Of a DNA stretch of 64,000 nucleotides, positions 8,907 to 16,774 are shown in pieces (position 1 is the stretch's first letter; each line of letters begins with the position of its first letter). The position numbers were made by a program, and so were the translations under genes. The notes below the pieces were generated by a model. That model was given only the letters and a program-made list of their open reading frames with translations. It did no database searches and had not been told where the DNA came from. The DNA lies in NCBI RefSeq assembly GCF_040529335.1, contig NZ_CP159534.1, forward strand, positions 3,534,001 to 3,598,000, read 5' to 3'. The stretch comes from Streptomyces sp. HUAS MG91 (GTDB lineage Bacteria > Actinomycetota > Actinomycetes > Streptomycetales > Streptomycetaceae).

Positions 8907-9679
8907 CCACCGCCTCCGCGCCCGCCGCCGGCGTCTCCCCGATGCTCAGCAGACTCGCCGCCGAGCAGGCGACCGGAGCCCTGATACGGGAACACGGCAC
9001 GCTCTATCTCGCCGACGGCCGGATCGTGCACGCGGAGTCCCCGGCGACGCCCGGGATGGACGTCCTGCTCACCGCGGGCGGCGCCGTGCACGCCGACGGC
9101 TGGTGGGAGGCGGTCGACCGGGCCGGGGCCCGGCGCAGCGTCGGCCGCTATCTCGTCGAGCACGGCGGACTGAGCGACGGCGCCCTCGAACTGTGCCATC
9201 TGGGCGCCCTGTTCGACGCCGCGTACTTCACCCTCGCCCCGAGCAGCGGCCCGACCCGGTTCCGCTACGGGGTCTCGCACTGGTTCGGGGCGGTGCGCCC
9301 GGTGCCGGTGGCGTCCGTCGAGCGGGAGACGCTGCGCCGCCGCGACCTGCTCCAGCGGATCTGGCCCGAGCCGGACACCGACACCGCGCCGCTCACCCGG
9401 GCCGGCACCCAGGACGCGCGGGTGCCGCCGCGCCGGCGCCGCGTCCTCGATCTGGTGGACGGCGAGCGCACCGCGTCCCAGATCGCGCTCATGCTCGGCC
9501 GGCCCGCCTTCCACACCCTGGTGGACCTGCGGCGGCTCGCCGCGGGCGGTCTGGTCACCACCGCGCCCCCGGCTCCGGCCGCCCCCGTCGCCCCGCCCGA
9601 GTGGCTGGCGAAGGCCGACGTCGACGACCCCGACGTGGCCCTGCTGCGCCGCCTGCGCAACGCCCTGGAGGCCCTGTGA
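8903..9679 (+). CDS. DUF4388 (PATAN-like) protein with C-terminal winged-helix-like segment
   Basis: 258-residue protein. The N-terminal part (MLSRLAAEQATGALIREHGTLYLADGRIVHAESP) has the look of DUF4388/PATAN domains, which occur with response regulators and MglA-type systems. The C-terminal part (RRVLDLVDGERTASQIALMLGR ... LRRLAAGGLV) resembles the winged-helix tail found in such proteins. The start overlaps the previous stop (ATGA). It has no membrane segment. It probably acts as an adaptor for the Roadblock proteins encoded on both sides; no kinase, receiver or small GTPase is present in the operon. Domain naming is by eye. Confidence 0.6.
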   Translation: MTTASAPAAGVSPMLSRLAAEQATGALIREHGTLYLADGRIVHAESPATPGMDVLLTAGGAVHADGWWEAVDRAGARRSVGRYLVEHGGLSDGALELCHLGALFDAAYFTLAPSSGPTRFRYGVSHWFGAVRPVPVASVERETLRRRDLLQRIWPEPDTDTAPLTRAGTQDARVPPRRRRVLDLVDGERTASQIALMLGRPAFHTLVDLRRLAAGGLVTTAPPAPAAPVAPPEWLAKADVDDPDVALLRRLRNALEAL

Positions 9680-9744
9680 TCCGCCTCCGCCGCGGCACCC
9701 GGGGCCCCGCCGCATCCTCCGAACTCTCCGAAGGGAGACCGCCG

Positions 9745-10281
9745 ATGGCGGACGAGGCCGAAGTCCTCGGCGAACTACAGCGGTTGAGAGTGCGGGTGCC
9801 CCAGGTCACGGGGGCGCTCGCGGCCAGCGTCGACGGGCTGGTCCTCGCCCAGGACACCTCCGGCGTCGAGCCGGAGGGGGTTGCCGCGCTGACCGCCGCC
9901 GCCCTGGGGGTCGCCCAGCGCCTCTCCGACGCCACCGGGCAGGGCGCGTTCCGCGAACTGCTGGTGCGCGGCACCAACGGCTACGTCGCCACGTACGCCG
10001 CCGGGGACACCGCGGTCCTGACCCTGCTCGCCGAGAACCGGGTCAACGTCGGACGGCTCCACCTGGAGGGCCGCAGAGCCGGCACCCGGGTCGGCGAACT
10101 CGTCGCCGAGGCCGCCGAGCTGCCCGAACCCGTGATGCGGACCAGGGGCCGGTCCCGGGCCCGCACCGCCGCGAACGAAGCGGCCCCGACCACCGACAGC
10201 GGGCTCCCGGTCCGCACCGCCAAGCCGTCCGACCTCGCCAAGCACGCCGAGCCCAAGCTGCAACCGCGAACGGCTCGCTGA
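9745..10281 (+). CDS. Roadblock/LC7-domain protein B (MglB-like)
   Basis: 178-residue protein with a standard Roadblock domain at about residues 5-115: LGELQRLRVRVPQVTGALAA, SVDGLVLAQDTSG and VNVGRLHLEGRRAG. A basic, disordered tail follows (TRGRSRARTAANEAAP). The ATG at 9745 has AAGGGAG upstream; a GTG overlapping the previous stop at 9676 is an alternative and would add 23 residues. This copy is the closest of the three to MglB and to the Roadblock proteins of Streptomyces conservons, but the other conservon genes (sensor kinase, DUF742, GTPase) are not next to it. Confidence 0.78.
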   Translation: MADEAEVLGELQRLRVRVPQVTGALAASVDGLVLAQDTSGVEPEGVAALTAAALGVAQRLSDATGQGAFRELLVRGTNGYVATYAAGDTAVLTLLAENRVNVGRLHLEGRRAGTRVGELVAEAAELPEPVMRTRGRSRARTAANEAAPTTDSGLPVRTAKPSDLAKHAEPKLQPRTAR

Positions 10282-10345
10282 CCAGGGCCGGTTGGCGCCC
10301 ACAGAACGCGACACAGAGAAGCCGTACACGAAAGGAACCACCACC

Positions 10346-10720
10346 ATGACCAACGCCGAGACCGCTCTCAAGGACGCCATCGCCTCCATCGAGGGCGCCA
10401 GCGCCGCCGCCCTGGTCGACTACACCAGCGGCATGGCCCTCGGGACCATCGGCGGCTCCAAGTCGTTCGACCTGGAGGTGGCGGCGGCGGGGAACACCGA
10501 CGTCGTCCGCGCCAAGCTCCGCACCATGGAACACCTCGGCATCAAGGACGAGATCGAGGACATCCTGATCACCCTGAACAGCCAGTATCACCTGATCCGC
10601 CTGATCAAAGGCCGCGGGGGCAACGGGCTCTTCCTCTACCTGGTCCTCGACTCCTCGCGCGCCAATCTGGCGATGGCACGGCACCAGCTCAAGAAGATCG
10701 AGGCCGAACTGGAGGTCTGA
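10346..10720 (+). CDS. Roadblock/LC7-like protein C
   Basis: 124-residue Roadblock/LC7-like protein, paralogous to the gene at 8493. Shared motifs are VDYTSGMALGTIGGS, IEDILITLNSQYHLIRLIK and FLYLVLDSSRANLAMARHQL. The ATG is preceded by AAAGGAA. It lies 64 bp after the previous gene, last in the operon. Its compact size suggests a bare dimerisation module. Together with the two others it gives three different Roadblock chains, enough for heteromeric assemblies. Confidence 0.75.
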   Translation: MTNAETALKDAIASIEGASAAALVDYTSGMALGTIGGSKSFDLEVAAAGNTDVVRAKLRTMEHLGIKDEIEDILITLNSQYHLIRLIKGRGGNGLFLYLVLDSSRANLAMARHQLKKIEAELEV

Positions 10721-10736
10721 GCCCGGGCGGGTCAGG

Positions 10737-10753
10737 CCGCCGGACAGGCCCTA
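10737..10753. repeat. Solo MITE terminal repeat at the stop of the XRE gene
   Basis: CCGCCGGACAGGCCCTA is identical over 17 bp to the right terminal repeat of the MITE-like element at 23486-23674. Here only one arm is present, and its terminal CTA is the TAG stop codon of the minus-strand XRE regulator. Confidence 0.7.
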
Positions 10754-11638
10754 ACGACGCCGCGCCCCACCGGGCGCGGCGTCCGCCGCTGCCACGGCCG
10801 TCCCGGTCGCCCGGTGTCCGGCCAGGATCCGCAGCCGGTCCGCCGTGACGGATCCCGGCTCCGGCGTGTACACCACGAGGGCCTGGTCGGGTTCGCCGGA
10901 GACGGTCAACGTCTCGTAGGGCATGGACAGTTCACCGACGACCGGGTGCAGCATCCGCTTCGCGCCGGCCGTCTTCCGCTTCACCTGGTGGTCGGCCCAC
11001 AGCCGCCGGAACTCCTCGCTGGCCAGGGACAGTTCGCCCACCAGGCGGGCCAGCCGCGGGTCGCCCGGGTGCAGGCCCGCGTCGAGGCGCAGGTGGGCGA
11101 CGGTCTCCGCGGCGACCGCGGCCCACTGCGGGTAGAGCTCCCGCGCGGCCGGTTCGAGGAACACCTGCCGCGGCATGTTGCGGTCCTTCGGCGCCATCGC
11201 CGAGAACCCGAGCAGGGCGTCGCCGAGCGCGTTCCAGGCGAGGACGTCCATGCGGCGGCCGAGCACGAAGGCGGGCGCCCGGTCGATGGTGTCCAGGAGC
11301 AGCCGCAGTCCGGGCCGCACCGGCTGCTCGGTCTCCCTCCGGCGGCGGGCCGGTGCGGGCCGCGCCACCGACCGCAGGTACGCCTGCTCGGTCCCGTCGA
11401 GCCGCAGCACCCGGGCGACGGCGTCCAGGACGGCGTCGGAGACGGACGAGCCGCGCCCCTGTTCGAGCCGGATGTAGTAGTCGACGCTGACGCCCGCGAG
11501 CTGGGCCACCTCCTCGCGCCGCAGCCCCGGCACCCGCCGCCGCCCGTACTCCGGCAGGCCGACCTCGTCGGGCCGGATCCGGGCCCGCCGCGACCGCAGG
11601 AAGTCCCCTATGCCGCCCAGATCCCCGTCCTCATGCAT
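10751..11638 (-). CDS. XRE-family transcriptional regulator with MmyB-like C-terminal domain
   Basis: 295-residue DNA-binding regulator. The N-terminal helix-turn-helix has the typical actinobacterial form GLRREEVAQLAGVSVDYYIRLEQGR (residues about 38-62). The C-terminal half matches the MmyB-like ligand-binding region: VLAWNALGDALLG, the segment LDAGLHPGDPRLARLVGELS, a FRRLWADHQV motif and the final LTVSGEPDQALVVYTPEPGS. These regulators usually control the divergent dehydrogenase gene, and an SDR gene is indeed divergent here, 102 bp away. TAGGAT lies 6 bp before the ATG, so the mRNA may be leaderless. The stop codon falls in a repeat arm. Confidence 0.9.
   Translation of the reverse strand: MHEDGDLGGIGDFLRSRRARIRPDEVGLPEYGRRRVPGLRREEVAQLAGVSVDYYIRLEQGRGSSVSDAVLDAVARVLRLDGTEQAYLRSVARPAPARRRRETEQPVRPGLRLLLDTIDRAPAFVLGRRMDVLAWNALGDALLGFSAMAPKDRNMPRQVFLEPAARELYPQWAAVAAETVAHLRLDAGLHPGDPRLARLVGELSLASEEFRRLWADHQVKRKTAGAKRMLHPVVGELSMPYETLTVSGEPDQALVVYTPEPGSVTADRLRILAGHRATGTAVAAADAAPGGARRR
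10756..10783. terminator. Hairpin at the convergent Roadblock/XRE gene ends
   Basis: GACGCCGCGCCC and its exact complement form a 12-bp stem with a 4-nt loop. The stem overlaps the last codons of the XRE gene (encoding Arg-rich residues) and can terminate both convergent transcripts. Confidence 0.7.
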
Positions 11639-11740
11639 GCCCCGATCCTAGGGTCGGTCCGCGCCGGGATCCTGGTACTGGCAGACCCAGGAAAGGCTCT
11701 GCACTGGGTACGCGACCGGCGGCGCGGCAGAGTCGTGGCC

Positions 11741-12526
11741 ATGACGACGACAGCGAACATCCAGAGCCCGTACGCCGCTCTCTCCGGCCGCACCGCCCTG
11801 ATCACGGGGGCCGCCAGCGGTATGGGCGAGGCGACCGCCCGGCTGCTGGCCGCGCACGGGGTACGGGTCGCGCTCCTCGCCCGCCGCGCGGACCGGCTCG
11901 CCGAGCTGGCCGCGGAGATCGAGAAGGCGGGCGGCAGCGCCCTGGCGGTGCCCGCGGACCTCACCGGCCAGGCCTCCGTCGACGCGGCCGCCGACCGGGT
12001 GCACGCCGCGTACGGGACGGTGGACCTCGTGGTGAACGCGGCGGGCGTGATGCTGCCCAATCCGATCGCCGACGGCCGCGCCGACGAGTGGCAGCGGATG
12101 CTCGACACGAACGTCACCGGCGCGCTGCGGGTGATCCGCGCCTTCGTGCCCGACCTGATCGCGGCGGCCGGGACGGGCGGCACCGCGGATCTGGTGAACA
12201 TCTCCTCGATCGGCGCGCACGTCCCGTTCCCGAACTACGCGGTGTACGGGGCCACCAAGGCCGCGCTGACCTATCTCTCGCAGTCGCTGCGCACCGAGCT
12301 GGGCCCGCACGACGTGCGGGTCACCAACCTGGAACCGGGCCTGACCGACACCGAGCTGGCCTCCCACGTCGACAACGCGGACCTGTCGGCGCAGCTGGAC
12401 GGCATGTTCGAGGAGCTGGCCGGGCTCGCCGCCGACGACATCGCCGACCTGATCGCGTACACGACGAGCCGGCCGCGCCGGGTCAATCTGCGCCAGGTGA
12501 TCGCGCTGCCCACGCGCCAGGCGTGA
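11741..12526 (+). CDS. Short-chain dehydrogenase/reductase
   Basis: 261-residue classical SDR oxidoreductase. It has the Rossmann motif TGAASGMG (residues about 20-27), an acidic or basic cofactor region near LARRADR that suggests NADP(H), NAAG, the catalytic Ser in NISSIGAHV, and YxxxK as YGATK. Length is normal. It is divergent from the XRE regulator and is its likely target, a pairing common in Streptomyces. The substrate cannot be inferred. Confidence 0.9.
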   Translation: MTTTANIQSPYAALSGRTALITGAASGMGEATARLLAAHGVRVALLARRADRLAELAAEIEKAGGSALAVPADLTGQASVDAAADRVHAAYGTVDLVVNAAGVMLPNPIADGRADEWQRMLDTNVTGALRVIRAFVPDLIAAAGTGGTADLVNISSIGAHVPFPNYAVYGATKAALTYLSQSLRTELGPHDVRVTNLEPGLTDTELASHVDNADLSAQLDGMFEELAGLAADDIADLIAYTTSRPRRVNLRQVIALPTRQA

Positions 12527-12538
12527 GCGGCCGGTCCG

Positions 12539-12982
12539 CTATCCCTCCCACTCGCTGTCGGTGCGCTCCCCCGACCACCGCCCGGGGCGCAGCCGGTCCG
12601 GCAGGCCCCCGCTGTGCAGGGCGTTCACCGCGACGATGCCGCCCCAGGCGATCAGCAGCCCGGGCAGGTCGGCGTTGACCACGGCGATCGCGGACAGCGG
12701 GATCGCGAGGACGAGCGAGACGACGGCGAAGCCGAAGCGCTCGCTCCAGCTGTCGCCGCGGGGACGGCCGCGGCGGGTGTCGCGGGCGGCGGTCATCTGC
12801 TGTTCGGCGAGCTGCCTCCGCACCCGGCGGTCGACCGCGGAGTCGAGCCGCTGGTCGACCTTGTCGAGGAACGAGTCGACGAGCGCCGACTCGTACTCCG
12901 CACCGAGTTCCCTGCGGGCCTGGAGGGTCGCGTCGAGTTCCTTCTTCAGTTCGGCATCGCGTGCGCGTTCGCGGGCTTCCAT
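12539..12982 (-). CDS. Small membrane protein with charged N-terminal helix
   Basis: 147-residue protein of unknown function. The first 70 residues are highly charged and probably helical (MEARERARDAELKKELDATLQ...), possibly a coiled coil. Two hydrophobic segments follow at about residues 84-103 and 106-123, and then a short polar tail rich in Arg/Glu. It lies downstream of, and convergent with, the SDR gene (12 bp between stops). Confidence 0.7.
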   Translation of the reverse strand: MEARERARDAELKKELDATLQARRELGAEYESALVDSFLDKVDQRLDSAVDRRVRRQLAEQQMTAARDTRRGRPRGDSWSERFGFAVVSLVLAIPLSAIAVVNADLPGLLIAWGGIVAVNALHSGGLPDRLRPGRWSGERTDSEWEG

Positions 12983-13050
12983 ACCCTCGTACGGTACGGA
13001 TCCGGGGGCGCGGGGGCAGTGGGGCTAACCCCCCGAAATCCGCCGACGGA

Positions 13051-14472
13051 TCAGGAACGGCCCGCGCCGACCGGCTCGCTCTCGCGGGGCAGGCCGAGGA
13101 TCGTCTCGTCGGGCACGTGCGAGGTGTCGCGGCGGGCCAGCAGCCAGTACAGGACGGCCGGGACGGCGAGTCCCACGATCCAGGAGACGTCGGCGCCGCC
13201 GAGCGGCTCGACGAACGGGCCGGTGTAGAACGACGTGGCCAGGAACGGCAGCTGGGCCAGGACGCCGACCGCGTACACGGCGAGCGCGTCCCACCGCCAG
13301 GCGCCGTAACGGCCGTCCGGGTCGGCGAGGGCCGGGATGTCGTAGCGCTCGCGGGAGATCAGGTAGTAGTCGACAAGGTTGATCGCGGACCAGGGCGTGA
13401 AGAACGTCAGCAGGAACAGCAGGAAGTCCTTGAAGGAGTCCAGGAAGCTGTCCTTGCCGAGCAGGGCGACGGCCGTGCCCGCGACCATGATGACCGCGAT
13501 GTACGCGGCCCGGCCGCGCGGGCCGAGGGTGCGCTGGCCGCGGAAGCCGCTGATGCCGGTCACCATCGACATGAAGCCGCCGTAGGTGTTGAGCACGTTG
13601 ATGGTGAGCTTGCCGAGCGCGATCACGAAGTAGAGGACGGAGGCGACGAGACCGGCGCCGCCGAGCGAGACGACGTAGCCGACCTGGTTGTCGATGAAGG
13701 CCTCACCGGCGCTCGCCGCGACCAGCACGCCGAACGTCATCGACCACTGCGAGCCGAGCGCCGAGCCCGACAGCGTCCACCAGAACGTCGCCCTGCCGCT
13801 CGTCGAGCGCGGCAGGTAGCGCGAGTAGTCGGCGACGTACGGGCCGAACGCGAGCTGCCAGGACGCCGAGAGGGAGACGGCGAGCAGGAACATCGGGAAG
13901 GAGAAGTGCGCGTCGCCGAGGAGCGCGCCGAGGTCGACGCGGTCCAGGAGCCGGATGCCGAGGTAGACGAAGGCGAGCGCGCAGATCACGCTGGCGACGC
14001 GGCCCAGGACGTGGATGACGCGGTAGCCGATCGCCGCCATCACGGCCGTGACCAGCGCGAAGACGATGATCCCGGTGACGTCGCCGGTGTGCGTCAGCTC
14101 GGCGGTCGCCTGCCCGGCGAGCACGCTGCCGCTGGCGAAGAACCCGACGTACATGAGGATCACGAGGAGCAGCGGTACGACGGCCCCCTTCACCCCGAAC
14201 TGCGCCCGGGACTGGATCATCTGGGGCAGTCCGAGCTTGGGACCCTGCGCGGAGTGCAGGGCCATGACGGCGCCGCCGAGCAGGTTGCCCACGACGAGCC
14301 CGATCAGCGACCAGACGACGTCGCCGCCGAAGACGACCGCGAGGGCGCCCGTGACGACGGCCGTGATCTGGAGGTTGGCGCCGAGCCAGAGCGTGAACTG
14401 GCTGAAGGGGTGCCCGTGCCGTTCGCTGTCGGGGACGACGTCGATGGAGTGCTGCTCCACTACCGCTGCCAT
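13051..14472 (-). CDS. NCS1-family permease (purine/cytosine/hydantoin transporter type)
   Basis: 473-residue integral membrane transporter with about 12 hydrophobic segments. NCS1 hallmarks are the N-terminal FSQFTLWLGANLQITAVVTGAL, the GGAVMALHSAQGPKLGLPQMIQSRAQFG segment after helix 2, WQLAFGPYVADYSRYLP and FFTPWSAINLVDYY. It probably imports a nucleobase, hydantoin or related nitrogen compound by cation symport. The ATG has AGGAGGCC upstream. It is the last gene of the quaternary-amine ABC operon (12-bp gap), an uncommon combination suggesting that both transporters feed the same metabolism. Confidence 0.88.
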   Translation of the reverse strand: MAAVVEQHSIDVVPDSERHGHPFSQFTLWLGANLQITAVVTGALAVVFGGDVVWSLIGLVVGNLLGGAVMALHSAQGPKLGLPQMIQSRAQFGVKGAVVPLLLVILMYVGFFASGSVLAGQATAELTHTGDVTGIIVFALVTAVMAAIGYRVIHVLGRVASVICALAFVYLGIRLLDRVDLGALLGDAHFSFPMFLLAVSLSASWQLAFGPYVADYSRYLPRSTSGRATFWWTLSGSALGSQWSMTFGVLVAASAGEAFIDNQVGYVVSLGGAGLVASVLYFVIALGKLTINVLNTYGGFMSMVTGISGFRGQRTLGPRGRAAYIAVIMVAGTAVALLGKDSFLDSFKDFLLFLLTFFTPWSAINLVDYYLISRERYDIPALADPDGRYGAWRWDALAVYAVGVLAQLPFLATSFYTGPFVEPLGGADVSWIVGLAVPAVLYWLLARRDTSHVPDETILGLPRESEPVGAGRS

Positions 14473-14484
14473 GAGATGGCCTCC

Positions 14485-15432
14485 TTACTTCTTCCGCGTC
14501 AGGCCGTGCCGGCGCGCGTAGTCGTTCGCCACGTCCTCGGGGTCCTTCTTGTCCTTGTCGACGAGGCGGTTCAGCTCGGTCAGGTCCTCGGTGGTGAGGA
14601 CGTTGCCGAGGCGGGCCAGCGCCTTGCGGACGGTCGAGTCGGCCTTGCGGTCGGCGATCAGCGGGACCACGTGCTGGCCGGGGACGAGGTTCTTGGGGTC
14701 GGTGAGGACGACCCAGTGGTTGGCGGCGATGTCGGTGTCGGTGGTGAACAGGTTCGCCACGTCGACATCGCCCTTCTTCAGGGCGCCCTTCACCAGCGGG
14801 CCGGACGAGTCGAGGGACTTGAACTCCTTGAACTCGACGCCGTAGACGTCCTTCAGGCCGACCGCGCCGACCTGCCGCTTCTTGACCTCGGGCGCCGCGC
14901 CGATGACGAGCTTGCCGTTGTGCTTCGCGAGGTCGGCGAGCGACTTGAGGTGGTACTTCGCGGCGGTCTCGCGGGTGACGACGAAGGCGTCGGAGTCCTC
15001 GGCCATCCCGTAGGGCAGGATCTGGAGGCCGTTCGGGAGGACCATGGCGAGCGCGTTCTGCATCTCGCCCTCCTCGGTGGCCTTCGACTTGGTGTCGAGG
15101 TAGTGCAGGAGGGCGCCCTGGTACTCGGGCAGCAGGTCGATGTCGCCGCCCTTGAGGGCGGGGATGAGGATCTCGCGGGTGCCGAGGTTGGGCCGCACGG
15201 AGGTCTTCACCCCGGCGGCGTCGAGCGCGGCCGCGTAGAGGTAGCCGAGGACCTGGTTCTCGGTGAAGTTGGCCGTGCCGATGGTGACGCCGTTCTTGCT
15301 GGACCCGGAGCCCGAGCCGGCGCTGCCCTGCCCGTCCAGCGAGGTGATGCCACTGGAGCAGGCGGCGAGTGCGGGCACGGAGGCCGCGGCGGCGAGCCCG
15401 CCGAGCAGCGTGCGTCGGTTCATCTTGCTCAT
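14485..15432 (-). CDS. Glycine betaine/choline-type ABC transporter substrate-binding lipoprotein
   Basis: 315-residue extracytoplasmic binding protein of the OpuAC/ProX group. The signal peptide has twin Arg (MNRRTLLGGLAAAA) and a lipobox ending ALAAC, so it is a lipoprotein and possibly a Tat substrate. The mature part shows VTIGTANFTENQVLGYLYAAAL, then TREILIPALKGGDIDLLPEYQG and a LFTTDTDIAANHWVVLTDP motif typical of quaternary-amine binding proteins. The start at 15432 is set by AGGAG 9 bp before the ATG. It would capture betaine, choline, carnitine or a related osmolyte for the two permeases upstream. Confidence 0.9.
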   Translation of the reverse strand: MSKMNRRTLLGGLAAAASVPALAACSSGITSLDGQGSAGSGSGSSKNGVTIGTANFTENQVLGYLYAAALDAAGVKTSVRPNLGTREILIPALKGGDIDLLPEYQGALLHYLDTKSKATEEGEMQNALAMVLPNGLQILPYGMAEDSDAFVVTRETAAKYHLKSLADLAKHNGKLVIGAAPEVKKRQVGAVGLKDVYGVEFKEFKSLDSSGPLVKGALKKGDVDVANLFTTDTDIAANHWVVLTDPKNLVPGQHVVPLIADRKADSTVRKALARLGNVLTTEDLTELNRLVDKDKKDPEDVANDYARRHGLTRKK

Positions 15433-15443
15433 CTGGCGTGCTC

Positions 15444-16124
15444 CTAGGCGGACTTGGGGGTGGCGGCGGGGCGGTGGCGGAACAGCAGGCGCTGGAGTCC
15501 GGACAGGGCGAGGTCGAGGACGACGGCGACGACCGCGACGAGCACGGCGCCGCCGAGGACCTGGACGAGGTCGCGCTGGGCGAGCCCGTCGAAGACGTAG
15601 CGGCCGAGCCCGCCGAAGGAGACGTACGCGGCGATGGTGGCGGTCGCCACGACCTGGATCAGCGCGAGCCGCAGCCCGGTCATGATCAGCGGCAGCGCGA
15701 GCGGCAGTTCGACCTGGAACAGCACCTGGTGGGCGCGCATGCCCTGGCCGCGCGCGGCGTCCCGCACCTCGGGGTCGACGGCGGTCATGCCCGCGTACGT
15801 GTTGGTCACGATGGACGGCACGGCGAGCGCGACGAGCGCGATGTAGACGGGCCACATGGACAGCCCGCTGGCCAGGAAGACGAGCACGACGAGTCCGACG
15901 GTCGGCAGCGCGCGTCCGAAGGACGACAGGTTGATCGCGACGAACGCGCCGCGCCCGGTGTGCCCGATGAGCAGCCCGACGGGCAGGGCGATCGCGGCGG
16001 CGACGAGGGTGGCGATCAGCGAGTACTGGAGGTGCTCGGCGAGCCGGTGGCCGATGCCGTCGGAGCCGGTCCACTGCTCGCCGCTGACGAGCCAGGACCC
16101 GAGGTTCTTGAACAGTTCGTACAT
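15444..16124 (-). CDS. ABC transporter permease, quaternary-amine type (second)
   Basis: 226-residue permease with five to six transmembrane helices and the cytoplasmic EAA-loop region AARGQGMRAHQVLFQVELPLALPLIMTG, which contacts the ATPase. It resembles OpuCD/ProW-type subunits for osmolyte uptake. Spacing of 11 bp to the binding-protein gene and 5 bp to the upstream permease shows one operon. The start has GGAAGGG upstream. Confidence 0.9.
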   Translation of the reverse strand: MYELFKNLGSWLVSGEQWTGSDGIGHRLAEHLQYSLIATLVAAAIALPVGLLIGHTGRGAFVAINLSSFGRALPTVGLVVLVFLASGLSMWPVYIALVALAVPSIVTNTYAGMTAVDPEVRDAARGQGMRAHQVLFQVELPLALPLIMTGLRLALIQVVATATIAAYVSFGGLGRYVFDGLAQRDLVQVLGGAVLVAVVAVVLDLALSGLQRLLFRHRPAATPKSA

Positions 16125-16129
16125 GGCGG

Positions 16130-16774
16130 TCAGCCCTTCCGGGTCCGGGTCCAGGGCGTGAGCAGCCGCTGCACGGCGACCAGGATCGCGTCGGCGACGA
16201 GCGCGAGCAGCAGCGTGAGCACGACGCCGACGATCACCGGGGTCGGGAAGTTGCGCTGGAACCCGTCGGTGAAGAGCTGGCCGAGGCCGCCGTCACCGAT
16301 GTACGTCGCCACGGAGACGAGCGAGATGGACATGACGGTGGCGATGCGGACACCCGCCATGATCACGGGCAGCGCGAGCGGGAACTCGACGGTGAACAGC
16401 GTGCGCATCGGCCGCGTGCCCATGGCCTTCGCCGCCTCCTTGGTCTTCTGCGGCACGGAGTCCAGGCCCTCGACGGTGTTCCGCAGCAGCACGACGAGGG
16501 TGTAGATCGTCAGGCCGATGACGGTGGTGGTGCGGGTCAGTCCGGAGACCGGGAGCAGCAGCACGAACACGGCGATCGACGGGATCGTGAACAGCACGTT
16601 CGACAGCCCGAGCAGGAAGCCGCGCAGGGGCCGGACCCGGTGGGCGAGGACGGCGAGCGGCAGCGAGATCAGCAGGCCGAGCAGGACGGCCGTGAGGGCG
16701 GCCTGGAGGTGGGAGAGGGTGAGGCTGGTGAGGTCCGAGCCGTGCTCGGATATCCAGGTCCAGTCGATGGTCAC
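16130..16774 (-). CDS. ABC transporter permease, quaternary-amine type (first)
   Basis: 214-residue permease, partner of the previous one; together they form a heterodimeric pore. The EAA region KEAAKAMGTRPMRTLFTVEFPLALPVIMAG is clear. Translation starts at a GTG that overlaps the stop of the ATPase gene (GTGA), so it is coupled to it. Confidence 0.9.
   Translation of the reverse strand: MTIDWTWISEHGSDLTSLTLSHLQAALTAVLLGLLISLPLAVLAHRVRPLRGFLLGLSNVLFTIPSIAVFVLLLPVSGLTRTTTVIGLTIYTLVVLLRNTVEGLDSVPQKTKEAAKAMGTRPMRTLFTVEFPLALPVIMAGVRIATVMSISLVSVATYIGDGGLGQLFTDGFQRNFPTPVIVGVVLTLLLALVADAILVAVQRLLTPWTRTRKG

Noticed and set aside
6913..9744. Very long Arg/Pro/Ala-rich frame spanning the decarboxylase and the first Roadblock genes
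   Set aside because: It overlaps three genes with family motifs in other frames; only its last part (from 9745) is a real gene.
8493..10720. A classical conservon (cvn) operon
   Set aside because: The sensor kinase, DUF742 and GTPase genes that define conservons are missing.
12961..15447. Long acidic frame antisense to the NCS1 permease and the binding protein
   Set aside because: Antisense shadow; the minus-strand proteins carry transporter motifs and a lipobox.
14485..16074. Extended N-terminal reading of the betaine-binding protein
   Set aside because: The upstream residues are a frame shadow of the permease gene; AGGAG and the lipoprotein signal fix the start at 15432.
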